From Diadema setosum (Eukaryota; Echinodermata; Echinoidea; Diadematoida; Diadematidae), in contig NC_092689.1 in assembly GCF_964275005.1 (NCBI RefSeq), positions 2,511,001-2,575,000 on the forward strand: a DNA stretch of 64,000 nt, written 5' to 3'. How positions within the stretch are numbered: the stretch's first letter is position 1; each line of letters opens with the position of its first letter. A program made the position numbers and the translations under genes. Shown here piece by piece: positions 24,703 through 35,639 of the stretch. The notes under the pieces were generated by a model. That model saw only the letters and a program-made list of their open reading frames with translations, was not told where the DNA came from and ran no database searches.

Positions 24703-25470
24703 ATTCTAACTGAAATATGGACAGTTATTTGCAGATATTATGGAAGACTAATGCACAGAAAATTGATATTTTTTCAAGTAAAGTATCAGGAGGATATAGA
24801 CACTCATAATATCTTCTCTTTTAGGTAAATTGATAGTAAGGTGAATGTTTCCTTGAAAATTATGTGATTGAGGTCATTATACTGAAATAGCACAAGACCA
24901 CAACATCACTGCAATAATCATGATACAATGGTATATCAAGATTACCACTGTAATGCAAAAATCACCCTTTTTGTTTGCAAGAAGATTTACCCGGATTTGC
25001 AGTTTATTAGGCCAACAAAGTTTGATAATGCTGATCATCAGTGATTAACCCTTTATGTGCTTTGAGTACCATTTGGCACAGAAAACCTCAAAGCATTGCA
25101 CACATTCCAAAGTCCCCAGCACTCAAAGGGTTAGTATTTATTAGGGCTTCTGTCTTTGATTTCTCACAGATGTTTATATTTGAGGAAAGGGGAAAAAATG
25201 TACAATGTTGACATCAAAAGTATTGTGAAGCTCACTTGACTCACTGCCAGCTGCTGACTAATTTATAGAGTAGACCTACCAACATGTGATGGCAAAGTCA
25301 TTTATCACCATGGAAACTGGTTCTTTAACAACCTCACCTGGCCTGAATATCTGAATGCTATTGTTGCTAACCATGCTCACTTCTTGTTTCAACCCAAGCA
25401 CTCACAAAAGACTGTGACATCATAGCTTTGTTACTCTGTAGTGCCAGCCCACAAAGAGCGTGTAGAAGTA

Positions 25471-26300
25471 TATAAGATGTAACTTTAATGAAAAATTTTG
25501 CTTGGTGATCGCAGACTTAGCCTCCACACAACCAAACCTTGAAGGTAGCTAGATATGATTAACATAGATCAAAATGAGTGTGAAATATCACATTTGCTGA
25601 GTAGAATGTGTCTCACAGAGCAGTGGTACTGAAACTTCTTATTTGCCACAGAACTGAGATGAGCAACTTATTGCACTGATTATGATGGTGGTGCAGATAA
25701 AACATGGAGCAACTCATCAAAGGACGTGTACTGTGGTGCTGATGACGTTGGATTAAAGGGGGATAAAACCCAAAAATACATAGGCCTATGGATTGAGTGA
25801 ATGCAGCAATATTAGTAGAATACTGTAAAAGTGGATATTTTTGTGAGACTAATTTTTTGCGCTCTCCCACGTAAGACAAATTTTGTATAAGATGTAACTT
25901 TTATGAAAAATTTTGCTTGGTGATCGCAGACTTAACCTCCACACAACCAAACCTTGAAGGTAGCTAGATATGATTAACATAGATCAAAATGAGTGTGAAA
26001 TATCACATTTGCTGAGTAGAATGTGTCTCACAGAGCAGTGGTACTGAAACATCTTATTTGCCACAGAACTGAGATGAGCAACTTATTGCACTGATTATGA
26101 TGGTGGTGCAGATAAAACATGGAGCAACTCATCAAAGGACGTGTACTGTGGTGCTGATGACGTTGGATTAAAGGGGGATAAAACCCAAAAATACATAGGC
26201 CTATGGATTGAGTGAATGCAGCAATATTAGTAGAATACTGTAAAAGTGGATATTTTTGTGAGACTAATTTTTTGCGCTCTCCCACGTAAGACAAATTTTG
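25471..26300 (+). repeat. Tandem duplication of a 415-bp unit
   Basis: The unit 25471-25885 (starting TATAAGATGTAACTTTAATG) is repeated at 25886-26300 with only a few substitutions. Each copy includes the left end of a family A foldback element (TTAAAGGGGGATAAAACCC at 25753 and 26168) plus the beginning of a second inverted element (ACTGTAAAAGTGGAT). The identical 88-codon minus-strand frames in both units are by-products. Confidence 0.9.
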
Positions 26301-26941
26301 TGTGTTTTTAATTCTGCGGAATCAAGACATCAACTGCTGGAACATATGGCAAGCAAAAATATTCGCCTGCTTTTATTTTTGTGCCAGCTTCTGGTTGCGC
26401 GAAATGTACGAAAATTTCTACACTGCAAAAATGTCCACTTTTACAGTACAACAGTGAAAGTTTGAGAGAAATCGGACAATCTGTTCAGGAGTTATGAATT
26501 TTGTACATTTTTGGTGACGAGATTGCTAGATCAGAAGACTACTTCATATCGTGATGTCATATAATTATGCACTACGATATTAAGAAAATATAGAGAAAAT
26601 TCCACAAAATATTGTTTCATACGAAAAGTACAGAATCCCTGAACTTGTTACTGACGTATGTCCAGTGTCATATTAGTCCTCCTGCTTTCTGAAAGACATA
26701 AATCTGGTGCTCTTTCATTATGCTAGAAAGGTGAAAATATCTTGAATTTTCAAGATCGTGCACATGTGATGTCATGATCTGTAGTAATCTTCTGATCCAG
26801 TGTTCTCGTCACCAAAACTTCAAAAATTCATAACTTTTGGGCAGATTTTCCGATTTTCCTCAAACTTTCACAGTTGTATTCTGCTGATATTGCTGCATTC
26901 ACTCAATCAACATGTGTCAAGGGGTTTCATTCACCCTTTAA
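26168..26941. mobile_element. Foldback element, family A, copy 2, carrying a nested element
   Basis: The left end TTAAAGGGGGATAAAACCC and right end TTCACCCTTTAA match the element at 6979-7544, as do internal blocks (GTGAAAGTTTGAGAGAAATC; GATTTTCCTCAAACTTTCAC). The left arm is interrupted by another inverted-repeat element at about 26236-26452. Confidence 0.75.
26236..26452. mobile_element. Small TIR element nested in the family A foldback
   Basis: Starts TACTGTAAAAGTGGATATTTT and ends AAATGTCCACTTTTACAGTA, giving terminal inverted repeats of about 20 bp. It splits the family A arm between AATATTAGTAGAA and CAGTGAAAGTTTGAG, which are nearly contiguous in the uninterrupted copy near 7038-7060. 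No coding capacity. Confidence 0.7.
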
Positions 26942-27271
26942 GTTTTACTAGAAATCTCTGTCAGCATGCAACTGTCTTATGTTACAAGAAACATCATATA
27001 CTCAACCTGTGATCCTGGTCATCTTTCTTTTTCTTTCTCCTCTTTCTTATATTCTTGTTACCATCCATCTTATTCCTGTTCCTGTCTTGTTGTTCTTCAG
27101 ATGGTTCTTGTTTTTTACAGTACAGTCCACTTACTTTGTTTACCTTAGCAAAGAGGGGTAATCAGTTTGGATGTACTCCGACATTGACCTGTCCCCAAAT
27201 GCAATAAAACACACAATTTACCCACATTATGATCATGCAGCTTATCGTATCTTCTTTTATAGTCAACTGTT

Positions 27272-27341
27272 TTTTGTTTGTTTGTTTGTTTGTTTGTTTG
27301 TTGTTGTTTTTTTTTGTTGTTTTTTTTTTTGGGGGGGGGGG
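27272..27341 (+). repeat. (TTTG)n, poly-T and poly-G tract
   Basis: TTTG units followed by homopolymer T and G runs. Low complexity, intergenic. Confidence 0.7.
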
Positions 27342-27418
27342 TTGGCATGTGCTGTTCCATGATTAAATAATGTGCATGTATTTATCAATGAGAATTGTTT
27401 CTATTGCAAAGTTGGCTA

Positions 27419-27780
27419 CAGTTCGTTATTCTGAAGATTCATTATTCCAAAGGTTCAGTAGTATTTAAAATGAGATAAGGTTCGTTAAACCAAAGATTTG
27501 TTAGTCTAAATACATGTATGGGGGGGGGGGGGGAGATTAGTTCATCCAAATACGAAGTAAGGTTTGTTATTCCAAAGGTTTATTACTTTGAAAATTAAGC
27601 AAGTTTGGGAAGTCAAAATCTTCTTTCATTTTGGGACAAATGAACTTTTGGTATAAGACCACAAATATTCAGGTTATCAATCCCTTTTTCGTTTTTAGAG
27701 CAACAAACATCTACATACATAGAATTTGTGAGTTTTGGTACAATGAACCATGGAAATAATGAACCTTCAGAGTAATAACC
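27419..27780. repeat. Diverged copies of the TTCGTTATTCCGAAG-type repeat
   Basis: Repeated phrases such as GTTCGTTATTCTGAAG, TTCATTATTCCAAAGG and GTTTGTTATTCCAAAGG, plus the inverse sense near 27745-27780. They resemble the sharper arrays at 58604-58877 and 61459-61650. The sequence is more decayed and is interrupted by a G-run. Confidence 0.5.
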
Positions 27781-27793
27781 ATTACCCGCAAAG

Positions 27794-28028
27794 TTAAAGG
27801 GATGGTACTGTCTTGGTTGAGATGGGTCTTCAGGTTTCCAACTTCTTATAATGATGATTTTTTTTTTTTTTTTTAGATAATGAGCAAACCTCTTATGAAA
27901 TATTAAAAAAGAGCATATAATTCTAAGAGTAATTCCTCTTAGAATTGTATGCCCTTTAACATTTTGTAAAGTGGTTTTTAAGTATCTCTCAAAAAGTTGA
28001 AAGCTGAATCCTCACCTCACTAAGCCTT
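27794..28028. mobile_element. Foldback element, family B, copy 3 (internally deleted)
   Basis: It has the TTAAAGGGATGGTACTG left end and the AAGCTGAATCCTCACCTCA right portion of family B. The central inverted core found in the other copies is missing, and the arms meet near AATTCTAAGAGTAATTCCTC. Confidence 0.7.
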
Positions 28029-28838
28029 CATGAAGGTGATCTGTTATGTGTGCATTTCAGAGACTTGTGAAAGAATGGATTAGGATATAGTCATTTCTTT
28101 GATCGTAGAGAATAAACTACCACTCAGGAGAATAGAAACAAAAGGTTTTATTGCTCTTTTTAAACTGTGAATGTGATCATTTTCAAGTGCCGGGATGATA
28201 GAAGCTTTTTTTGTGTGAATTTTTGAATGTTGATGAAAATCATGGTGCAAGGCCTTCCGAAAGCCACATGTGGGTCAGTACGTCATGGAGCATGTTGTGG
28301 TCTGCATGTGTGAAATATAGTATGGGTTTTAACAGCGGGAATGGGTTTATTTTTACACATCCCTTCCACAACATCCCTGCCGATAGCAGTGTCCTGTATT
28401 GAGCATGACAACATGACGTTCAAATCATCGGTTCTGGTACACACACAAAATTGACAACAAAAGGATACCACTATTCAAGGCTTTGGAGTATAGTGATACT
28501 TTCAATAGCATTTTCTGCCAACACGTCATGTACGTATATGTCTTAGCAGTGGCAGAATCCAGTATTGTTCATTGACATGTTTGCCTTGGACCTAGGATTC
28601 TTGTAAACATTTTTGCAAACCTCAAAGTTACAATAATGGATGAGCAATACGTCCCACGGTAGACAATAACTCAATTTTAGATTCTGATTGTTGCATAGGT
28701 TCGAGAATTGTCTATAGTTCAGACAACAGGAAGGAACCTCAAGGCCTGTACAAACACCACTTCAAGGTCAGCTTTTGTTCTGCTGTGGAATTAAAAAGAA
28801 CGTCATGACACGTGTGCGTGTTAGGAAAAAACATATAC

Positions 28839-28847
28839 ACACAGACA

Positions 28848-28887
<40 letters not shown>
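28839..28887 (+). repeat. (CA)n microsatellite
   Basis: About 20 CA units; intergenic. Confidence 0.9.
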
Positions 28888-28889
<2 letters not shown>

Positions 28890-29988
28890 CAACCTTTCAC
28901 CCATTGATCTGTGGGTTACACCTTTGTTATTATTATTATTATTCTGTGTATCCTTCAGGGGTTTTTTCTGTTCCTCACACTCTGGACGACGCACGGAATA
29001 AAGTCACCCAAAGTGATTATACTGTACATGTATTGTTTCCCGTATTCCACTAGACATTATACAAAAATGATGTTTGACAAAGAATAAGAACATTACAACT
29101 GCACCCCCTGTAGAACGAAAGAAATGTCAGGTACTCTCATAATGCATTGACCAATATTTTCATGTCTTTGGCATTTTGTGTCTCCTCTCGATGCACATGA
29201 TATCTTTTCTGTTTATGTTATTTTGTGGTCATGTTTTCGTGGTCCACACAATCTAGAATTGATGGGCAACACGAAAAAACAAACAAACAAAAAATCGTCA
29301 GTTATGTCATCCAGAACGTTCATGTTTAAAGAGAAAGATGTAGGTTGGCAGAATGAGTGAAAATCTTCTTTATCATTGTAAAACCGTAAGCAGTTGGAAC
29401 AAGCATTGGTTCAGACAGCAAGTAATAATGAAAGCTGCTGATCAACGCAAACTTTACTCTGGTTGTCTTTTTGTTACAAGCACCCCCATTATGTGAATGA
29501 CCTTCTAATTAATTTGATATTCATAAGTGCAAAGCTTTGCAGGTCGAACTCCATTGAGCAATAATTACATTAATGGTGATCCATGCGAGGTTTTCAAAAT
29601 TTTCCTTTCAATTCATGTGAACATACATACAATCCTTCAAATGTTTGTATGTTTGTATTTGCACTCGATTATCTCATTGTAGCTGCCCAGTAGGTCTACA
29701 TGCAAGACTGAATAAAAGCGCACTAACAAACCACGTTATAAAGACTTATGATGAATAACCGCTATCTTAGTAAAAATGCACCATATGTGCATAATAACTT
29801 CTCTATATACATTTCCCGTTTTGTTGGATTTAGTAGCCTACGTGTACAAGGAGAAAATGGGAGCAACATATCGCTAACATATCTTGAATAATCACAGCAT
29901 AAACAAATGAAGAAAGACATGCAGTTGTATATCAATTTACTACAATGTATATCAAATCAAAGCATTGAATCAAGATAACAATTTATAG

Positions 29989-29989
<1 letters not shown>

Positions 29990-30020
<31 letters not shown>
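29990..30020 (+). repeat. (CA)n microsatellite
   Basis: About 15 CA units; intergenic. Confidence 0.9.
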
Positions 30021-30022
<2 letters not shown>

Positions 30023-31443
30023 TAAGAATTCGATTAAGTGCACAGTTCAGAACAATGATAATGAGACTTTGTGTTTGCACACAGCACATTTTTAATGTCC
30101 ATAACTTCGAAGACACATTCATATGAAGTCCTGAATGTATTACAGTGAAAGTATACAATTTGACTCGCCAGCCTCCATTTAGTGGCAGTGTGAATAGTTC
30201 TCAATAGAAAATACACCTTGTCTATTTTGCGAAAATAAATAGATGTGCATTTGCAACCCAAACGCCGAACATGTATTTCAATCTTGAAAAAAACAAACAA
30301 ACATATTTTACCATTTTTTGATACAATGTCGAATCAACTTCATTTTTAAGCTCTTAATTTTCTGAATGAATAGTGTTCATTTTGTATAAATTTCAATGTA
30401 CATTGTATTCAAATGCACATTCATCAGATTAGTGTTCACTTTTAAGAACATTGGACATCATCCACAATTATTGCTGCACATTTCTTTCTCTAATGTTTTG
30501 TTTTCAAGTTCATATAATTAATTTCTATCACTTTGACCTTAAAATTCACCAGAGAAAATCAGAAAAAAAAAGTCAACATATCGAGTCTCAATGGATGTCT
30601 TGGTGAGAACACACGGAGCTCATACATGTCATAAGTATAAGCTCAGGCGTAATCAAAGAGAACTACCCAGAAATAACCATATGTTGAAAATCCGAGTCAT
30701 AGGAACATTAAAAATAAAGATGGAAAACGCAATCAAACAGGAGTAGAGAATGAGACGTGAAGAGATGATGTGTATGGCAGACAGACCTGTATAAAGGTAC
30801 GAATATTAACCTTTCAGCAGAATATGTTATCTCATGATCCGATAAATTATGTTGTATTAGTCGTCCTTTTGAAGTGATAATTAAAACAGATGACTGGGAT
30901 ATCATTCGAGTTGAACATTTCTGATAAACATGATAACAAATCATAGATTGTATTACTGAGCTCTTCGCTATTCCTATACAATGCATTTCATATGCCTGTT
31001 TGACTTAGTAATCATGGTTTGTCAAATTAATGTAGAGTAGTTTTAGATGTGGAAAAAGTCAGTTGCATCTCATTTTGTTTTCACTTTTATTCTCAAGTTT
31101 AATTTTTGATGTGCTGAAAATTACTTTCCTCTTTGGTAATTTTTGTAAAACAGCTATAGATTCACGTATTTTTTGCTCGTTCTCAATGCAATACAGTGAG
31201 TTCTACATAAGTCGAAGTCGCATTTAGTGAAATTTTTAAACACAAAAAAGTATCAATTAATTACATCATGTAAGTCCAATAGTGTCCATTTCGAAAGTCA
31301 TTCTCTTGTCTAGTCTCGTATCTTAGAGTCGATTGTAAGTCCAGTTATCATAAGAGACATTTCTTCGTCAGGCGTTTCCACCTAGCTGTAAGGGCGGGGA
31401 GAGGACGGCGATGGGGAAGAGGGTAAATGCGTAAATGCATACT

Positions 31444-33417
31444 TCACATATCCTTGGCGATGTCGCTCAGGGTTTGTGGACCGCTGAACATCATGCAATG
31501 CCTACCAACGCTGACAGCCATTTTTGTTTTAGTCAACATGATCAGCTGCAGCTTGGTCGAGTCGTTGTTATTGTCGATGAATACACGTTCATCTTGGACG
31601 AGAGAGTCAACCAACTCCCCCTCGATCGTGTACCGATCTATCGTCAGCATCACCGCTTTCCTATCTTGCTCGTCGTCGTCGCCCTGTAGTTGAAGAGACG
31701 CGATTAAGACGTGGTCACTGGTGATGACTGGTCGAATGGAACTCGCCTGCTTCTCTTCTATACGCCAAATGACACTGCCTGACATGTCAACTGCAATGAT
31801 TTCCGCAGCATTTGCAGCAACGATTTTTTGTTTTTCGTTTCGCGTGACAACAAGATGCTGTGGGCAGAGGGTTCCCGTTGAATATGTGGTGAGCGGCTCG
31901 CCTCCTGATACCGAATAGGCGTAGCATGCTGGTACTCCGCTGAATGCAACCAGAATGTTCTCAGGAGTGTACCCTTCAGTGAGGCAGACCGGCACACTCT
32001 CGTCCGGTACGTCTTCTGGTCGACTGCACCGGAAGTCAAGATTCTCTTTGCCCTCGGAAGAAAAGGCACGAAGACGATTTTCATGGTCGATGATGACGAA
32101 CTGTCCATCCGCCAAAGCCGCAATGTGCTTCACATTTACCCCGTCGAGAACGCGCTCTTTAGAGCCGTTCGTCAGAACGACCACGAGTCCGTCGTCGTCT
32201 TCTGGTGCTATCGCCAGTCGTCCATCTGGGAAGACCGTCATTGCAGACACCGCTGATGGCAGGTCGTGTTGACGGGATAGCTCCCACTCGGAGAGCTGGA
32301 AGAATTCGCCTACGGATGTTGTCTGCTCAGAGATGGACATCGTTCGCCGAAAGCCCATGCGACGCGTGTACTCTTTTATCTCCTCCATTTGACCATCGCT
32401 TGGCTTTCGGGCCAAGATCTCGTCTACCCTTTGGAAGAAAAGATCCGCCTTAGCATGTTCCAGCGTTAGTCCTGGATTACCATCGTCGCCTCTTATGAGC
32501 CCCGTGGCGCTGTTTAATCTGTCGACAGCGATCTGGTTTGCGGCGTGAATGCTCTTTATCTTGCCCAGCAGAGTGCGCTTGACCGCATCGCATTCATCAA
32601 GAAGATTGCGGCGATCAGCATTTACAGCTTCGATGACGGCGTCGGCTGTGCTATTGATGATTTGCTCGAGAGTGTCGATCTCCATGTTCACTTCTCTCTG
32701 TTCGTTTTCAATGCGAGACAACTGCGCCGTCATTTCCTGAACTTTTGTTTCGCACTTTGTAACGAGACTCGTCATTTCATTCGCGAAATTCTTCTGGGCG
32801 ATGGTGATCTCGACGCAGTCGTGCTGACCTTTTTCGTGGTCGATGATGACGCATCTTGGACAAACAGAGACTCGACAAGTTCTACAGAAGAAGCTGAGCT
32901 TTTCTTCCGGATGCACCTTACACCGTCGGACTTTCTGTTTGAATTGTTCTTTCCCACTCACCAGATCGGCCAGAGGGATCACTTGATGTGTTTTCATTAA
33001 GCGACGAAGTTTCTTATGCGCGTCGACGCAGTCGTCGCATAGAAAACCGTCACATTCGTCACAGCACGCAATAGCCACGGCATCCTCGGAGTCGCAAGAA
33101 CTGCATCTCGTGTTGGTCAGATCTACAAGCAGGCAACTGTCTTCGTTCTCTTTCTGTCCGTTGCAAATATTTTCTCCTTCGGGAGAGAGGGGATCGGTAG
33201 CGGTCGTACACTTTGCCAAATCCAGGTTACTGGACTCGCAACCGTTCGGACACCGAACGTCGCAGTCATGTCCCAGCACCGTATTGTACTTGGCATAACA
33301 ATCCAAACAGAGTCTATGTGAACAACCTAGTGCTAGTTTGTCTTCAGGTCTTTTGCCACATATCGTACATCTAGAGCCTTCTCCAACAAAGTAGTCCAAA
33401 GCTGTTCTCCCATCCAT
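31444..33417 (-). CDS. Intronless TRIM-type protein: RING, two B-boxes, coiled coil, propeller-like C-terminus
   Basis: A single uninterrupted 657-codon frame. The RING finger (C3HC4) uses C17, C20, C32, H34, C37, C40, C56 and C60, with CTICGKR and CSHRLCLDC visible. The first B-box covers about residues 105-149 (CSSCDSEDA ... CDDCVDAH), the second about 166-204 (CKVHPEEKLSFFC ... CPRCVIIDHEKGQHDC). A heptad-rich coiled coil follows to about residue 305. The C-terminal 290 residues contain repeated segments such as AVSAMTVFPDGRLAIAPEDD and HIAALADGQFVIIDHENRLRAF, typical of beta-propeller or NHL-like blades in TRIM56/TRIM71-type proteins. It is predicted to be a cytosolic E3 ubiquitin ligase; substrate unknown. 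Single-exon TRIM genes are common in echinoderm and amphioxus expansions. A TATA box lies about 95 bp upstream of the start. Orthology to a named TRIM is not claimed. Confidence 0.93.
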   Translation of the reverse strand: MDGRTALDYFVGEGSRCTICGKRPEDKLALGCSHRLCLDCYAKYNTVLGHDCDVRCPNGCESSNLDLAKCTTATDPLSPEGENICNGQKENEDSCLLVDLTNTRCSSCDSEDAVAIACCDECDGFLCDDCVDAHKKLRRLMKTHQVIPLADLVSGKEQFKQKVRRCKVHPEEKLSFFCRTCRVSVCPRCVIIDHEKGQHDCVEITIAQKNFANEMTSLVTKCETKVQEMTAQLSRIENEQREVNMEIDTLEQIINSTADAVIEAVNADRRNLLDECDAVKRTLLGKIKSIHAANQIAVDRLNSATGLIRGDDGNPGLTLEHAKADLFFQRVDEILARKPSDGQMEEIKEYTRRMGFRRTMSISEQTTSVGEFFQLSEWELSRQHDLPSAVSAMTVFPDGRLAIAPEDDDGLVVVLTNGSKERVLDGVNVKHIAALADGQFVIIDHENRLRAFSSEGKENLDFRCSRPEDVPDESVPVCLTEGYTPENILVAFSGVPACYAYSVSGGEPLTTYSTGTLCPQHLVVTRNEKQKIVAANAAEIIAVDMSGSVIWRIEEKQASSIRPVITSDHVLIASLQLQGDDDEQDRKAVMLTIDRYTIEGELVDSLVQDERVFIDNNNDSTKLQLIMLTKTKMAVSVGRHCMMFSGPQTLSDIAKDM

Positions 33418-33508
33418 CGTAGAGCTGTTATCGTATCAGAGCGAGACGTAGAAATCCTTTTTCGTTTATCGATAGAGCCGCTAATTAGTCCTTCAAAGAG
33501 TCGAACAT

Positions 33509-33516
33509 TTTATATA
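33509..33516 (-). promoter_or_regulatory. TATA box of the TRIM-type gene
   Basis: On the minus strand TATATAAA lies about 95 bp upstream of the ATG at 33417, at a good distance for transcription start near 33480 with a short 5' leader. Confidence 0.6.
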
Positions 33517-33969
33517 CTTGATTTTTGATCGATAAACCATGGAAACGTGGAATGGAGTTGATTGGTTTAAAGCATGCCTACGTCATAGCTGTTGGGCGGG
33601 TTAACATGCTAGCAAAACAGGAAAAAGTGCGGATGTTGTGGGTTACTAGGGCAGGAGCTAAACGTGTTTTACCAGCTATACCACCAATTGCACCCTTGTG
33701 CTTTGTGTCACGAACAAAAGGGAATGTTGATGGGAGTTTTTAGAAAATGAAAACATTCTTGGATTACTATTAATCACAAAATTAGACATCAAATACTAAT
33801 GACATTACTATAGTCGGTGCTGGTATCATATAGAAGTGCATTCTCGTTAAGGTAGGAGGAAAATGTTTTGAAGGTAAAACAAGACTTTTTTTTTCAAACG
33901 TTGTGTACCTTCCGTCGTTCTCATGGCCTCTACTTCCGGTAGTCACAAGAACGTAAAAACAATGGCGGT

Positions 33970-34575
33970 AAACTCGAGGCGAGTGATCACGCAATATTTC
34001 TTGGCCTAAGGTAATACTGACAAGATCGTACCTACTATAAGTATTAAAGGAATGGTACAGTTTCCGCTGAGATGGGGTTTGAGGTTTCCATTGGATTTTG
34101 ATGATGATTTTTTTTAAAACAATAAGAAGCCTCTTTTGAAATATGAAAGAGTGCATAATTTTAAGAGGAATTCACAGTTTATTTGATGAAAATTGTTTTT
34201 GAAATGGCTGAGATATCCAAAACAAAGCAATCGTTATAAAAGGTGGGACCCTCATTTTATTAGGATCGCTGTGTTTTATTTTGTTTTGGATATCTCGGCC
34301 ATTTCAAAACCGCCGATTTTCCTCATATAAACTTTGAATTCCTTTCAGAATTGTATGTTTCTTGACATTTCATAAAGTGGTTTCTAAATATCTCACATAA
34401 AGTTAAAAGCTAAATTCTCGCCTCAACCAATACTATACCTTCCCTTTAACTTGAGGCGAGGTATCACTCAATATTTTTTGGCCTAAGTTAAAACTGACTG
34501 GATCGTACCTACTATGAATATCAACTCGAGGTAAGTGATCACGCAATATTCCTTGGTCTAAGGTAATATTCTACC
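33970..34575. repeat. Short tandem array (about 77-bp unit) interrupted by a foldback element
   Basis: ACTCGAGGCGAGTGATCACG (about 33972), CTTGAGGCGAGGTATCAC (about 34450) and ACTCGAGGTAAGTGATCACG (about 34527) each begin a unit containing CAATATT..TTGG.CTAAG. The first two units go on to GGATCGTACCTACTAT-type ends. Removing the family B element at 34044-34449 brings the units back next to each other. Confidence 0.65.
34044..34449. mobile_element. Foldback element, family B, copy 4
   Basis: TTAAAGGAATGGTACAG at the left, ACTATACCTTCCCTTTAA at the right, and an inverted core (GGCTGAGATATCCAAAAC against GTTTTGGATATCTCGGCC). It retains TTAA at both ends and is inserted in the tandem array around it. 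Confidence 0.83.
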
Positions 34576-35589
34576 GCCGCCTCTTTCCGTCTCAGACAGT
34601 TAACGCTGACAATTTGAAAATACGAAAAAACATTAAGACTTTTGTCTCTAAACCATCAACGTCTGGGTGAGTTCATCTCCTGCAGAAATTGTGTTGTCAT
34701 TTGTTGTCATTATCTCCAACATATGATTAGCACACTTTTGTCCATGCTGCCCGCAATGATGTTGCCTTTGAAGGATCGATCAAACAAACAACTGTAAAGT
34801 CACTTTAAAATCGGACAGAAGTGGCATTCTAGGATTTTGAAGTTTTACGTGTTTCCACGACAAGTTTTATTGGTAACAATCGCACACTCGACTTTACAAG
34901 TTGAGTGATGTCAAGATGTCATCACCTCAGCATTTTACAATTTGAAAAATATTACTGCGCATTTAATGGAGATATTATATACCGCAGTTTTGAAATGAAT
35001 GGCTGGTGCGAAAATTTTTCGCTACCAGTGGCAACGTATGTGTGATATGTGTTCACAAGTTGACTTAACAAGAGCTCGATGTGCCTGTAAAGTGTAACAA
35101 GTTTCATGAGATAAGATCTCTTAGTAGTGCCTTGTTTGTTGAAATACCTGGCCAATATCTTGTAAATGATGATTATTTCCGATGACCGCATCAGTAATAA
35201 TGGTTTGCTTTACGGCCATCGGATGTGGAGAAGGACATCTCAAGGTCACCTGCCAGTCCAGTCCATTGACCGTTGCTGACGGGATGCCTTGGCAGATATA
35301 CATGAGAACTTGACGTCTCTCGGGCACTGCTCGTTCCTTTACCATAAGGTTATTATACAATATTACATCATTGGGTCATTCTGTAAGGAAGGAAATTAGC
35401 AGAATTGTGACGTACTATTATGAACCATGTGAGTATTGTCCAGGGCACTGGTCAAGCGATCACGTGCCGCAGAACCTCCTAATGACAGCATTGGCTTTAT
35501 TAAGGCAATACCAGGATGTGGAAAGGATACTTCCTAAGATCCTGCGACAAGCTCATGCACAGTATGAAACGTCGAGCTTTTTATTTGAG

Positions 35590-35598
35590 ACACACACG

Positions 35599-35638
<40 letters not shown>

Positions 35639-35639
35639 T
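35590..35639 (+). repeat. (CA)n/(CG) microsatellite
   Basis: ACAC repeats with a central CGCGCG. The open frames through it on both strands are low-complexity artefacts. Confidence 0.9.

Larger units (their letters stand above)
24467..31443. other. Intergenic region without recognised genes
   Basis: Apart from the 415-bp duplication, foldback elements and microsatellites listed separately, I see no exon with plausible splice sites and family resemblance on either strand. Short frames here are broken by low-complexity tracts. Confidence 0.55.

Noticed and set aside
25613-26294. Two nearly identical 88-codon minus-strand frames
   Set aside because: They lie in the 415-bp tandem duplication and cross foldback element ends; no family resemblance.
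32545-33000. 151-codon plus-strand frame
   Set aside because: Antisense shadow of the TRIM-type coding region, whose RING, B-box and coiled-coil content is unambiguous.
35121-35590. Coding-like frames on both strands (minus 35360-35121; plus 35371 onward)
   Set aside because: Composition is suggestive, but I recognise no family, cannot set splice sites, and the plus frame runs into a (CA)n tract.
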